From NCBI GenBank assembly GCA_016787415.1, contig JAEUUT010000228.1:1-64000 (forward strand): a DNA stretch of 64,000 bases. The letters are read 5' to 3'. The stretch is from Saprospiraceae bacterium (lineage in GTDB: Bacteria > Bacteroidota > Bacteroidia > Chitinophagales > Saprospiraceae). The notes beneath the pieces were generated by a model. That model made no database searches. It saw only the letters and a list, made by a program, of their open reading frames with translations, and had not been told where the DNA came from. The position numbers were made by a program, and so were the translations under genes. Positions 17,132 through 25,092 of this stretch are shown piece after piece; the first letter of the stretch is position 1, and each line of letters opens with the position of its first letter.

Positions 17132-18541
17132 ATGCAAAAAAGTGTATTGCTGGAACTCATTCGCGCCCTTGGCAAAAAAGAGATTCGAGATCTGCATAAA
17201 TGGTTGCAATCTCCCTCCCACAATCAGCGGCAGGATGTAATAAGATTGTTTGATTACCTGACCAAAAACCTCCAGCAGGGTGATGAATCGGTAGAAAAAG
17301 AACGCGCCTGGGCGGCCGTTTTTAAGGGTGAGGACTATGACGATGCGTTCATGCGACAAGTGATGTACTTTTTGCTGAAAGCAGTGGAGGATTACATGGT
17401 TTTTACGGAAATCAACAATGAAAAGATCCAGTACCAACTCACCCTGATGCGTATTTACAGGCAAAGGAAACTGGATAAAGCCTATCGGCAGTCTCTAAGA
17501 ATCGCTAAAGACCTGCTGGAAAACCAACCCCTGCGCGACAACCGGTACCTCCGTTACAAGTTTTTGATTGAATACGATTACGGCCAACAGTCCAACATCG
17601 TGCAAAATGCTTCGGCCAATCTGCAAGAAACCTCTTCAGCCATGGAACGTTGGTTTTTTGCTGAAAAATTACACATTTCTTACGCAATGAAAGCGCACCA
17701 GACGGTGTATAAAACAGCAAAATACGATGAAGGCATTCTGGAAGAGGTGCTGCGGCAGTGCGAACAACAAAACCTGCTGGAAGAACCTGCCATTGCTGTG
17801 TACTATTACGCCTATATGGTAATTACCAATCCGCAAGAAGAAAAATACTATTTTGAATTTGAAGACCTCATCCAAAAAAACACCCACCTGTTCGACCCCT
17901 ACGAGATGCGCACATTGTACGTGGCGGCCATCAATTATTGTGTACCCAAGGTAAATCAGGGGCGGCAGGAGTTTGCCCATCGGGTGTTCGATTTATATCG
18001 CAGGGGTCTGGAAACCGGCTACCTCATGGAAAACAACCAACTGTCGCGCTACACTTTTGGCAACGCCGTGGGCGCCGCCCTGCGCAACAAGGAGTTTGCC
18101 TGGGCAGAACAGTTTATCGCTGATTTCAGGAAATACCTGCTCGAAAAAGAGGAAGACAGTATTGTCAATTTCAACCTTTCACGCTTGTATTTTGAAAAAG
18201 GCGACTACAGCAAGGCCCAGCAACTGCTCACCCGCTTCGAATACGACGACATGCTGTTCAATATCATTGCCAAAACCATGTTGTTGAAAATTTACTACGA
18301 ACGCAGCGACCTCGACGCGTTCGAGTCGCTGGTGGAAAGCCTGCGCATTTACCTGCAACGCAAGGAAGCGCTCGACCCGGCGCGCAAAGCTTCGTACAAA
18401 AATCTCGTCAGCCTGATGAAAAAACTGCTGCACCTGAATATTTACTCCAAACAGCAAAAAGATAAATTCCGCGAACTGGTGATGTCGACCAACCCGCTGA
18501 GCGAACGCGAGTGGTTTCTCAAACAACTCGACGGTAAATAA
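17132..18541 (+). CDS. Conserved helical protein of unknown function (TPR-like)
   Basis: A 469-residue, almost fully helical, soluble protein without a signal peptide. Charged and aromatic-rich helical pairs recur, e.g. FNLSRLYFEKGDYSKAQQLL (~345-365), which is a recognisable tetratricopeptide motif. The N-terminal ~60 residues (LLELIRALGKKEIRDLHKWL) look like a separate small domain. I do not recognise a named family. The protein is probably a scaffold. It is monocistronic: divergent from the T9SS gene and about 95 bp before lspA. Confidence 0.75.
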   Translation: MQKSVLLELIRALGKKEIRDLHKWLQSPSHNQRQDVIRLFDYLTKNLQQGDESVEKERAWAAVFKGEDYDDAFMRQVMYFLLKAVEDYMVFTEINNEKIQYQLTLMRIYRQRKLDKAYRQSLRIAKDLLENQPLRDNRYLRYKFLIEYDYGQQSNIVQNASANLQETSSAMERWFFAEKLHISYAMKAHQTVYKTAKYDEGILEEVLRQCEQQNLLEEPAIAVYYYAYMVITNPQEEKYYFEFEDLIQKNTHLFDPYEMRTLYVAAINYCVPKVNQGRQEFAHRVFDLYRRGLETGYLMENNQLSRYTFGNAVGAALRNKEFAWAEQFIADFRKYLLEKEEDSIVNFNLSRLYFEKGDYSKAQQLLTRFEYDDMLFNIIAKTMLLKIYYERSDLDAFESLVESLRIYLQRKEALDPARKASYKNLVSLMKKLLHLNIYSKQQKDKFRELVMSTNPLSEREWFLKQLDGK

Positions 18542-18636
18542 TTTTCCTGATTTCCCGCTGAAATGCGCCCAAAACACAACCTGTTTGAGGTAAATGGCGT
18601 TTCTTTGCAAACTTTTTCACACAAATACCTTTACCC

Positions 18637-19494
18637 TTGAAAAAAGGATATTTCGTTGCGCTGCTGATTTTCGTGGTGCTGTTGATCGACCAGGCTTCCA
18701 AGTTTTATATCAAAACACACTTCGAATACAATGAAGATGTGCTCATGGGTGGTCTCGACTGGGCTCGCCTGCACTTCGTGGAAAATGAAGGCATGGCATT
18801 TGGCATCACATTCGACTGGGAATACGGCAAACTGCTGCTGAGTTTGTTTCGCGTACTCATGGTGGCAGGCTTGATTTGGTACCTGCGTGTGCTGCTGGCA
18901 GCAGAGGTAGCATTCGGATTTACGCTCAGCATCGGACTCATCACGGCCGGCGCACTGGGCAATATTATTGACAGCGCTTTTTATGCTCTGATTTTTTCTG
19001 CCTCCGGATACCACGGCGGTGTGGCAGAACTGACGGCTTTCGGACAAGGGTATGGCATGACCCAGGAACTGCCGTTCAACGGATTTATGCACGGCCGCGT
19101 GGTGGATATGTTGTATTTTCCGATGACCTGGGTAAATATCCCTGAATGGGTGCCCGTTCTGGGTGGAGATCAGTACCTGTTTTTCAGCCCTATATTTAAT
19201 GTGGCCGATGCGTCCATTACCATTGGCGTATTGTGCATCGTGCTGTTCCAGCGCCGTTTTTTCCGCGATGGTTTTGTGCAAAACGAAACACCCGAACCCG
19301 CCGCACTCAACTGGGGAGATGCTGAAAAGCAGGATGAAGATGAAGCGCCCGCTTCTTCCGATTCGGATATGGAAATTCAGGAAGATACTACGCCGGAAGA
19401 AAAACAGCCTGAACAAAACCTGGAAGAACACCCGCCGCTGAGCGACCAGCCTTCGGAGAGCGCACCGAAGCCGAACAACCATAATTTGTTGTAA
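18637..19494 (+). CDS. lspA: Lipoprotein signal peptidase II with acidic C-terminal tail
   Basis: Cleaves prolipoprotein signal peptides at the inner membrane. LspA motifs are in order: LLIDQASKFYIK (~9-20), VENEGMAFGI (~49-58), GALGNIIDSAFY (~107-118, with a catalytic Asp), GRVVDMLYF (~152-160) and FNVADASITIG (~187-197, with the second catalytic Asp). The usual DR after GNxxD is DS here. The start is TTG at 18637 (TTG-AAA-AAA), as no ATG gives a complete first helix. Typical LspA has ~160-200 residues; this one has 285. The extra ~65 residues are acidic, Pro/Glu-rich and probably disordered. Periplasmic loops are also longer than usual. Confidence 0.9.
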   Translation: MKKGYFVALLIFVVLLIDQASKFYIKTHFEYNEDVLMGGLDWARLHFVENEGMAFGITFDWEYGKLLLSLFRVLMVAGLIWYLRVLLAAEVAFGFTLSIGLITAGALGNIIDSAFYALIFSASGYHGGVAELTAFGQGYGMTQELPFNGFMHGRVVDMLYFPMTWVNIPEWVPVLGGDQYLFFSPIFNVADASITIGVLCIVLFQRRFFRDGFVQNETPEPAALNWGDAEKQDEDEAPASSDSDMEIQEDTTPEEKQPEQNLEEHPPLSDQPSESAPKPNNHNLL

Positions 19495-19510
19495 TACTGC
19501 GTATTACAAC
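19488..19510. terminator. Hairpin at the lspA stop codon
   Basis: gttgtaatac (19488-19497) and gtattacaac (19501-19510) form a 10-bp perfect stem with a 3-nt loop. The TAA stop (19492-19494) is inside the stem, and a type B palindrome follows at once. Confidence 0.5.
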
Positions 19511-19645
19511 AGTCCTGAGTCGTAGGTCCTGAGTCCTGAGTCCGTAGAGTACACCTTCATTCCCTTGGTTATTCTAACAAATAATGTCAAGTGTATCAAG
19601 GTGTACTCTACGGACTCAGGACTCAGGACTTACGACTCAGGACTT
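19510..19645. repeat. Type B heptamer palindrome, complete copy
   Basis: The arms are gtcctga / gtcgtag heptamers. The inner core gtccgtagagtacacctt pairs with aaggtgtactctacggac around a ~40-nt loop resembling the inverted loop at 42007. It fills the lspA/prfA convergent gap and ends 2 bp from the prfA stop. Confidence 0.9.
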
Positions 19646-19647
19646 TA

Positions 19648-20715
19648 TTATTCTTGCATTTTCGCCGCATTGTCAGCAATGGTCAGCGCCTCGATCAGGC
19701 CGTCCAGATCGCCTTCAATTACTTTATCCAGGTTGAAATTTTTATTATCGCCTTCGAGTCGGTGGTCGGTCACGCGGTTTTGCGGCCAGTTGTAGGTGCG
19801 TATTTTTTCGGAGCGATCGCCGGAGCCTACAATACTTTTTCGTGCGGAAGCCAGGGCGGAGGCTTCTTTCTGGAGTTGGGCTTCCTGAATCTGCTGCACG
19901 AGGCGTCCCATGGCGATTTCCCGGTTTTTATGCTGCGAGCGGCTTTCCGTACTTTCCGCTACGGCGCCTGTTGGAAGGTGGGTAAAACGCACACCTGATT
20001 CCGTTCGGTTTACGTGCTGACCGCCTGCGCCGGATGCCCGGAACACATCGGTACGGATGTCTTCCTTGCGAATATTGATGTCTTCCGCTTCCATTTTAGG
20101 TAGTACGGCTACCGTAGCGGCAGAAGTATGTACGCGTCCTTTGGCTTCCGTTTCGGGGATACGTTGCACGCGGTGGGCGCCCGATTCATATTTTAGTTTG
20201 CCATACACATGGTCGCCCGACACTTCCAGCACTAATTTGGCATAACCACCAGCCGTACCGGGGCTTTCATCCAGCACTTCCACATCCCAGCCCTGGGTGT
20301 TGAAATATCGACTGTACATGCGGTAGAGGTCGCCCGCAAACAGCGCTGCCTCGTCGCCACCCGTACCTGAACGTATTTCAAAAATGACATCCTTTTCGTC
20401 CTCCGGGTCTTTCGGGGTAAGCAAGGTTTTCAGTTCGTCTTCCAGTGCGGTACACACAGGTTCGAGTTCGGCGATCTCTTCTTTCGCCAGTTCGCGCATA
20501 TCGGCGTCGCTTTCCATAGCCAAAACGGAGCGGGCGCTGTCCAAATCGGCCAGTGCTTTTTCGTAGCGAGCGGCGGTTTCCACCAGTGGCTGGAGTTTCT
20601 TGTACTCTTTATTCACCCGTTTGGATTTTTCCACATCGGAGGCGGTGGAAGGGTCAGACAATTGTTCTTCCAGGTGAATATATTTTTCGCGTATTGCTTG
20701 CAGTTTATCGAGCAT
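19648..20715 (-). CDS. prfA: Peptide chain release factor 1
   Basis: Recognises UAA and UAG stop codons and triggers peptide release. About 355 residues from ATG 20715 (MLDKLQAIREKY); the longer frame to 20745 adds ten non-conserved residues. Domain 1 is helical, the codon-recognition domain has RVQRIPETEAKGRVHTSAAT as in RF1 (not the SPF-type RF2), and the catalytic GGQ is in GAGGQHVNRTESG near residue 226. It is divergent from nothing and followed on the same strand by no close gene. RF2 and the methylase PrmC are not in the window. Confidence 0.96.
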   Translation of the reverse strand: MLDKLQAIREKYIHLEEQLSDPSTASDVEKSKRVNKEYKKLQPLVETAARYEKALADLDSARSVLAMESDADMRELAKEEIAELEPVCTALEDELKTLLTPKDPEDEKDVIFEIRSGTGGDEAALFAGDLYRMYSRYFNTQGWDVEVLDESPGTAGGYAKLVLEVSGDHVYGKLKYESGAHRVQRIPETEAKGRVHTSAATVAVLPKMEAEDINIRKEDIRTDVFRASGAGGQHVNRTESGVRFTHLPTGAVAESTESRSQHKNREIAMGRLVQQIQEAQLQKEASALASARKSIVGSGDRSEKIRTYNWPQNRVTDHRLEGDNKNFNLDKVIEGDLDGLIEALTIADNAAKMQE

Positions 20716-20776
20716 AATGCGGCAGTTTTGAAAAGCCGGCCGCAAAAATAGGTCAACTGCCGCATTTAAGCGTGTT

Positions 20777-22663
20777 TTATCGCACGATCAACACCGGAAT
20801 GTTCACGGCATGCCGTACGGCTCCGACGGTGGTGCCAAAAATCAGGTCTTTCAGCGCCCGGTGCCCGTGTGCGCCCATGACCAGCAGGTCGGCGTTTTTT
20901 TCGATCACCAGTTTAGGTATGGCCTTTTTGGCCAGGCCGTAGCCGATGACCGACTCGCACTTATAGCCCAGATCGGTCAATGCAAGGCGGTATTCTTCCA
21001 GGTATTTAAAGTCGGCATGGGTTTCATAATCCTGAATATCGCTGCCCAGAACCCATGCGCCTGCCGTTTCAACGGCATGAATCAGGTAATAGCGGGCATT
21101 CTTTCCGCCGATATGCAAAGCATGTTGCAGCGTTTTCTGATCGGCGGTGGAAAAGTCGACGGCTACGGCGATTTCTTTAAATTCCGGTTCCTGTGATGGT
21201 GCAAATGCTTTGAAATTGACGTGTGGAACGGGCGTTTTGGAACGGGGCAAATTGATCACAAGCGGCCTCAGCACGATATATACCAGCATGCCTGCTATGC
21301 CCAGCAGCGTTGGAATGACAATCCATTCCACCACCCATTTGTATTCACCGCTACCAGCCAGCCAGATGTGCGCCTGTTCATACACCAGGCGTACATTCAG
21401 ACCAACGATCACTGCTGCACTCAACCAGCCGCCTGCTTTTGTCCAGAAACCAATGGCATAATCGCCCATTCGTTTGCGGCTGCTGACGTAATGCAGCAGC
21501 GGAATGATTGCAAAACCCAGTTGCATACTCAGAATAACCTGACTCATCACGAGCATGTTGCCGGTAGAGGACTCTCCAAATACGGCAATTACCACGATGG
21601 CAGGCACCACAGCAAGCAGGCGTGTGATGAGCCTGCGCAGCCAGGGGGCAATGCGCAGGTGCAGGTAGCCTTCCATGACGATCTGCCCGGCCAGCGTACC
21701 CGTTACCGTGCTGCTTTGCCCGGCAGCAATAAGTGCGATGGCAAAAAGGGCCGGCGCATAACTTTTTCCCAGCAATGGCTCCAGCAGGCGGTGCGCATCC
21801 TGTATTTCCGACACGCCATTGTATCCGTTTTTATGGAAAACGGCGGCAGCCAGAATCAGGATAGCGGCATTGACAAACAAAGCGAGGTTGAGTGCAATGG
21901 CCGAATCAATTACATTAAACCGGATGGCGCGACGCAGGCCTTCGCTTGTGCGTTCCACCTTGCGGGATTGTACCAGCGCCGAATGCAGGTACAAATTGTG
22001 GGGCATCACCGTTGCACCAATGATGCCGATGGCAATAAACAGCGCTTCAGTATTGGGAATGCCAGGCACAAACCCGAAGGCGACCTCGCTCAAATCCGGT
22101 TTGGCAAGTACCATTTGAATGGCAAATGCGCCGCCGATAATCAGGATCAGGGCCAGAATGATGGCTTCCAGCCGCCGAATGCCCAGTTGCATCAAAAACA
22201 GTATCAGAAATGCATCGAGCACGCTCAAGCCTACGCCCCAGATCAGCGGTATGTGAAAAAGCAACTGCAAACCGATGGCCATGCCCAATACTTCTGCCAG
22301 GTCGCAGGAGGCTATGGCAATTTCCGCCAGTACATAATTAAATATGTTGGCTGCCGGATGGTAGAGTTCGCGAGATGCCTGTGCCAGGTCGCGCTGCGCT
22401 ACCACGCCAAGTCGTGCGCACATGCTTTGCAGCAGCAATGCTATGAGGTTGGACATGAGTAATACCCATAGCAGGGAATACCCAAAACGGCTACCACCAG
22501 CCAGGTCGGTGGCCCAGTTGCCAGGATCCATGTAGCCTACACTTACGAGATAGGCCGGACCTAAAAAAACGAATAAGCGCCTCCAGAATCCACCTTTTAC
22601 ATTGGTTTCTACGGTACTGTGTACCTCGGAGAGCGAACGCTCGGGATGTATATTTGGATGCAT
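20777..22663 (-). CDS. mntH: Nramp-type Mn2+/divalent metal transporter fused to a UspA domain
   Basis: 628 residues. Residues ~25-450 form an Nramp proton-coupled metal transporter with about 11-12 TM helices. The metal-site DPGN is at 46-49 (VGYMDPGNWATDL) and the second half-site MPHNLYLHSALVQSR is near 220. Residues ~485-628 are a universal stress protein domain with the nucleotide-binding pattern G2xG9xGT (GAHGHRALKDLIFGT). Nramp alone is ~410-450 residues, so the UspA part is a true extension in the same frame and may sense ATP or stress at the cytoplasmic face. It follows mntR on the same strand, with a type F array in between. Confidence 0.92.
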   Translation of the reverse strand: MHPNIHPERSLSEVHSTVETNVKGGFWRRLFVFLGPAYLVSVGYMDPGNWATDLAGGSRFGYSLLWVLLMSNLIALLLQSMCARLGVVAQRDLAQASRELYHPAANIFNYVLAEIAIASCDLAEVLGMAIGLQLLFHIPLIWGVGLSVLDAFLILFLMQLGIRRLEAIILALILIIGGAFAIQMVLAKPDLSEVAFGFVPGIPNTEALFIAIGIIGATVMPHNLYLHSALVQSRKVERTSEGLRRAIRFNVIDSAIALNLALFVNAAILILAAAVFHKNGYNGVSEIQDAHRLLEPLLGKSYAPALFAIALIAAGQSSTVTGTLAGQIVMEGYLHLRIAPWLRRLITRLLAVVPAIVVIAVFGESSTGNMLVMSQVILSMQLGFAIIPLLHYVSSRKRMGDYAIGFWTKAGGWLSAAVIVGLNVRLVYEQAHIWLAGSGEYKWVVEWIVIPTLLGIAGMLVYIVLRPLVINLPRSKTPVPHVNFKAFAPSQEPEFKEIAVAVDFSTADQKTLQHALHIGGKNARYYLIHAVETAGAWVLGSDIQDYETHADFKYLEEYRLALTDLGYKCESVIGYGLAKKAIPKLVIEKNADLLVMGAHGHRALKDLIFGTTVGAVRHAVNIPVLIVR

Positions 22664-22678
22664 GGATGTTTTTTTTTG

Positions 22679-22825
22679 GTTGATAAGGTTGATGAGGGGT
22701 TGATGAGGGTTGATAAAGGGTTGATAAATGGCGGCTCGGGGTAAGTTAGGATTTCCCGTTCATCGAGCGGCTGAATATCAACCCTCATCAACATTCATCA
22801 ACCCTCATCAACATTTATCAGCCCC
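22679..22825. repeat. Type F palindrome (ttgatgagg units) between mntR and mntH
   Basis: The left arm has repeated ggttgatgagg / gggttgataaa units (22679-22732). The right arm carries the inverse (caaccctcatcaac, 22776-22825), with a ~43-nt loop. The TGA stop of mntR (22818-22820) is inside the right arm. As it lies within a probable transcript, it may affect mntR/mntH coupling. Confidence 0.85.
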
Positions 22826-23480
22826 TAATCACAAACAAATTCTGCGCTACCTTTTCGCTCAATGTAACTTCTGTTTTTCCGCTGATGCGTACCTGCACCG
22901 ATTGATCGTATTCGGTACGGTGGAGGAGCAGCAGTTCAATGCCGAGCGCTACGCCGATTTGATCGAGGTATTGCAAAAAAGGTGTAGCATGGTCATCCAC
23001 ACCAGTTAATATTCCTTTCTCGCCGGGTTGCAGCAGCGATACACGCACTTGCTGCCGGAAAGTCCAGCGGCCTTGTGCATCCGGTATGGGATCGCCGTGG
23101 GGGTCGAAGCGGGGGTGTCCCAGGAAATTATCGAGTCGATCAATCAGGGCCTCGCCTTGTACGTGCTCGAGTTGTTCGGCCAGATCATGTACTTCATCCC
23201 AGGCAAATCCGAGTTTTTCGACCAGAAAAACCTCCCAAAGCCGGTGTTTTCTGATCAATATGGTAGCAAGTCTATTGCCTTCTTCGGTGAGTTCCACACC
23301 GCGATACTTCTCATATTTGATCAGATGTTTTTCCGCCAGTCGTTTGAGCATATCGGTCACCGAAGCGGCAGCGGTATTCATGGCTGCCGCGATAGAATTG
23401 GTGAGCACAGCCTTGTCTTCTTTTTCGGCAATTTTGAAAATGGCTTTCAGGTAATTTTCTTCTGCGGTAGTGATGGTCAT
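22818..23480 (-). CDS. mntR: MntR/DtxR-family metal-dependent repressor
   Basis: 220 residues. An N-terminal winged helix (SIAAAMNTAAASVTDMLKRL and HLIKYEKYRGVELTEEG) is followed by the DtxR dimerisation domain (HRLWEVFLVEKLGFAWDEVHDLAEQLEHV, holding the metal ligands Glu, His, Asp) and a C-terminal FeoA/SH3-like domain (~150-220). With Mn2+ or Fe2+ bound it should repress its own operon and the Nramp gene downstream. A DtxR-type operator half-site overlaps its promoter. The neighbourhood with mntH favours a manganese role, but iron cannot be excluded. Confidence 0.93.
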   Translation of the reverse strand: MTITTAEENYLKAIFKIAEKEDKAVLTNSIAAAMNTAAASVTDMLKRLAEKHLIKYEKYRGVELTEEGNRLATILIRKHRLWEVFLVEKLGFAWDEVHDLAEQLEHVQGEALIDRLDNFLGHPRFDPHGDPIPDAQGRWTFRQQVRVSLLQPGEKGILTGVDDHATPFLQYLDQIGVALGIELLLLHRTEYDQSVQVRISGKTEVTLSEKVAQNLFVIRG

Positions 23481-23526
23481 GGCGGAAAGTGGTTACTGTA
23501 TTTTTTCCGGAAAAATATTTTCAATG

Positions 23527-23534
23527 CAAATGTA
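23527..23534 (-). promoter_or_regulatory. -7 promoter element (TACATTTG) of mntR-mntH
   Basis: An exact TAnnTTTG on the minus strand, 47 bp upstream of the mntR ATG. The -33 region about 20 bp further up is T-rich and overlaps the operator-like site. Confidence 0.6.
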
Positions 23535-23537
23535 TAA

Positions 23538-23556
23538 AATATTTAGACTAACCTAA
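23538..23556. promoter_or_regulatory. DtxR/MntR-type operator
   Basis: The right half CTAACCTAA (23548-23556) is identical to the half-site of the DtxR consensus TTAGGTTAGnCTAACCTAA. The left half keeps only the inner TTAG. It lies in the spacer of the mntR promoter, where bound repressor would block polymerase. Confidence 0.65.
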
Positions 23557-23644
23557 AAATAATTTCAAAAATAAAAATGGCTGGCTTCGGATTTTTCAGA
23601 CCCTGTCCAGGCATTATCTGGCAAAAATGCATGATGTATGGAGC

Positions 23645-23840
23645 GTGCAGATTTTCCCGCAGAGTAATTTCCCGCAGAACTCGCAGATTTACCCGCAGAA
23701 TTCGCAGAACGTAGCGTACACAATAACATTAGCAGAAAATAGTAGGTGTACTCTACGTTCTGCGAAAATCTGCGTGTATTCTGCGAGTTCTGCGGGAAAT
23801 TACTCTACGGGAAATTACTCTACGGGAAATTACTTTGCGG
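23645..23840. repeat. Type E palindrome (cgcagaa units)
   Basis: Irregular 9-15 bp units beginning cgcaga form both arms. The inner core cgtagcgtacac pairs, with one mismatch, with gtgtactctacg around a ~25-nt loop. The right arm ends with three copies of a gggaaattact unit. It fills most of the gap between mntR's promoter and the next gene; a second copy is at 54691-54890. Confidence 0.88.
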
Positions 23841-23908
23841 AAAAGCCGTTCCCAAATGCTGGCTCTCACCAATATTCGGAATGGCTCCTGCGTTAAAATT
23901 TTCAGTAT

Positions 23909-24931
23909 TTACATTGCATTTTCATCGATATGCAACAAAATTCGCTGCTTTACCCGCTCAATTTTGCGGGTTAGTTCGCGGAAAAACCAGTCGCGCGTTT
24001 TTTCAGATGTTTGGGTAAGTGGGCTGGATTTGGCGATCACATTCCGGAACCAGTCGTCGGTATAGTCGCAAAGTTTAGGGTCAGTGCTTTTGATATAATT
24101 CGGGTTGCAAAAGGCTGCAAATACGAATTTCCCGATGTCGCTCGTCACAATAGCCGTATTATTGGTGTGTACCATTTCATTGTGGTACACATGCAATTGC
24201 CCCATTCCATGCTCCGGTTTTTCGCCTATGCGGAATTTTTTGCCGGCCCCTGCCAGCGCTTTCATGTGCGTTGCCCAGTCGACGAGTCGATCGCAAAGCG
24301 TTACTGCCTCTTGCGGATCGCGGAAACCGCCAGAATAGACGTGGTATTCAATCTGGGCCAGGGTGTTGTCTACGATATTCACACTCCACAACTCCGTACT
24401 GTCGAGCGCGATATAGTGATCGAGCAGTTTTTGGCTAAGTTGCACTACCGGTTGTGTTACCAATTGAAAATCAAATGGTCTGTCGCGCAAAAATTCGAGG
24501 TTCCAGGTAGTTCTGCCCCAAACGTACAGTTTGAAACAAATCAGTTCCGGTATGAAATTGTAGGTAAATACCGGGATTTCTACCGTGGCATAATTGAAAT
24601 GCACATTGGGCAGTCTTCGGATTTGCTCCAGTGTGGTGATATAATCGGTGAGATATTGCGAGAAATCAGATATTTTCTGTGAAAATGCATTGAAATTGCA
24701 CATCACATTGTCGCTGGGACCTACAATGAGTGCATCCAGGGATATTCGATAGTGCAATGCGAGGGTGCTGAGTTCCTGTGGCGACAAAAAAGTATCGCCC
24801 CGTAAACGGCGGTAAACCGGATCTTTTCCCAGGTGTAGAATATTGGCTAAATCCTCCACTGCGTCGGCGCGGCGTGGGTAGCGCGATAGAATTAATTCAA
24901 AAAGTTGGTCTTGCAAATTTTGTGGCGCCAT
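23909..24931 (-). CDS. Predicted HTH-containing protein of unknown function
   Basis: 340 residues. The N-terminal ~70 residues (DAVEDLANILHLGKDPVYRRL, then FLSPQELSTLALHYRISLDAL) look like an unusual helix-turn-helix: an XRE-like helix pair followed by a second recognition-like segment. The remaining ~270 residues are mixed alpha/beta with no TM segment; I do not recognise a family. The aromatic-rich middle and the C-terminal helix (RDWFFRELTRKIERVKQRI) suggest a ligand-binding or dimerisation domain. No partner gene is adjacent: the type E palindrome separates it from mntR and 161 bp separates it from the T9SS gene. Confidence 0.7.
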   Translation of the reverse strand: MAPQNLQDQLFELILSRYPRRADAVEDLANILHLGKDPVYRRLRGDTFLSPQELSTLALHYRISLDALIVGPSDNVMCNFNAFSQKISDFSQYLTDYITTLEQIRRLPNVHFNYATVEIPVFTYNFIPELICFKLYVWGRTTWNLEFLRDRPFDFQLVTQPVVQLSQKLLDHYIALDSTELWSVNIVDNTLAQIEYHVYSGGFRDPQEAVTLCDRLVDWATHMKALAGAGKKFRIGEKPEHGMGQLHVYHNEMVHTNNTAIVTSDIGKFVFAAFCNPNYIKSTDPKLCDYTDDWFRNVIAKSSPLTQTSEKTRDWFFRELTRKIERVKQRILLHIDENAM

Positions 24932-25092
24932 GAGTTGGAAGGGTTACACAGGGCCGAAAATAGGCAAGATTTTTTATTTGGCAGGATTCCTGATTTGTGT
25001 AAACAACATATCTACTGCAAATTTCAGTACCACCAGGGGCGTGCACGTTGTTGTTGTAAGGGTGCTGCAAAAAATGAACGAATATTCATACG

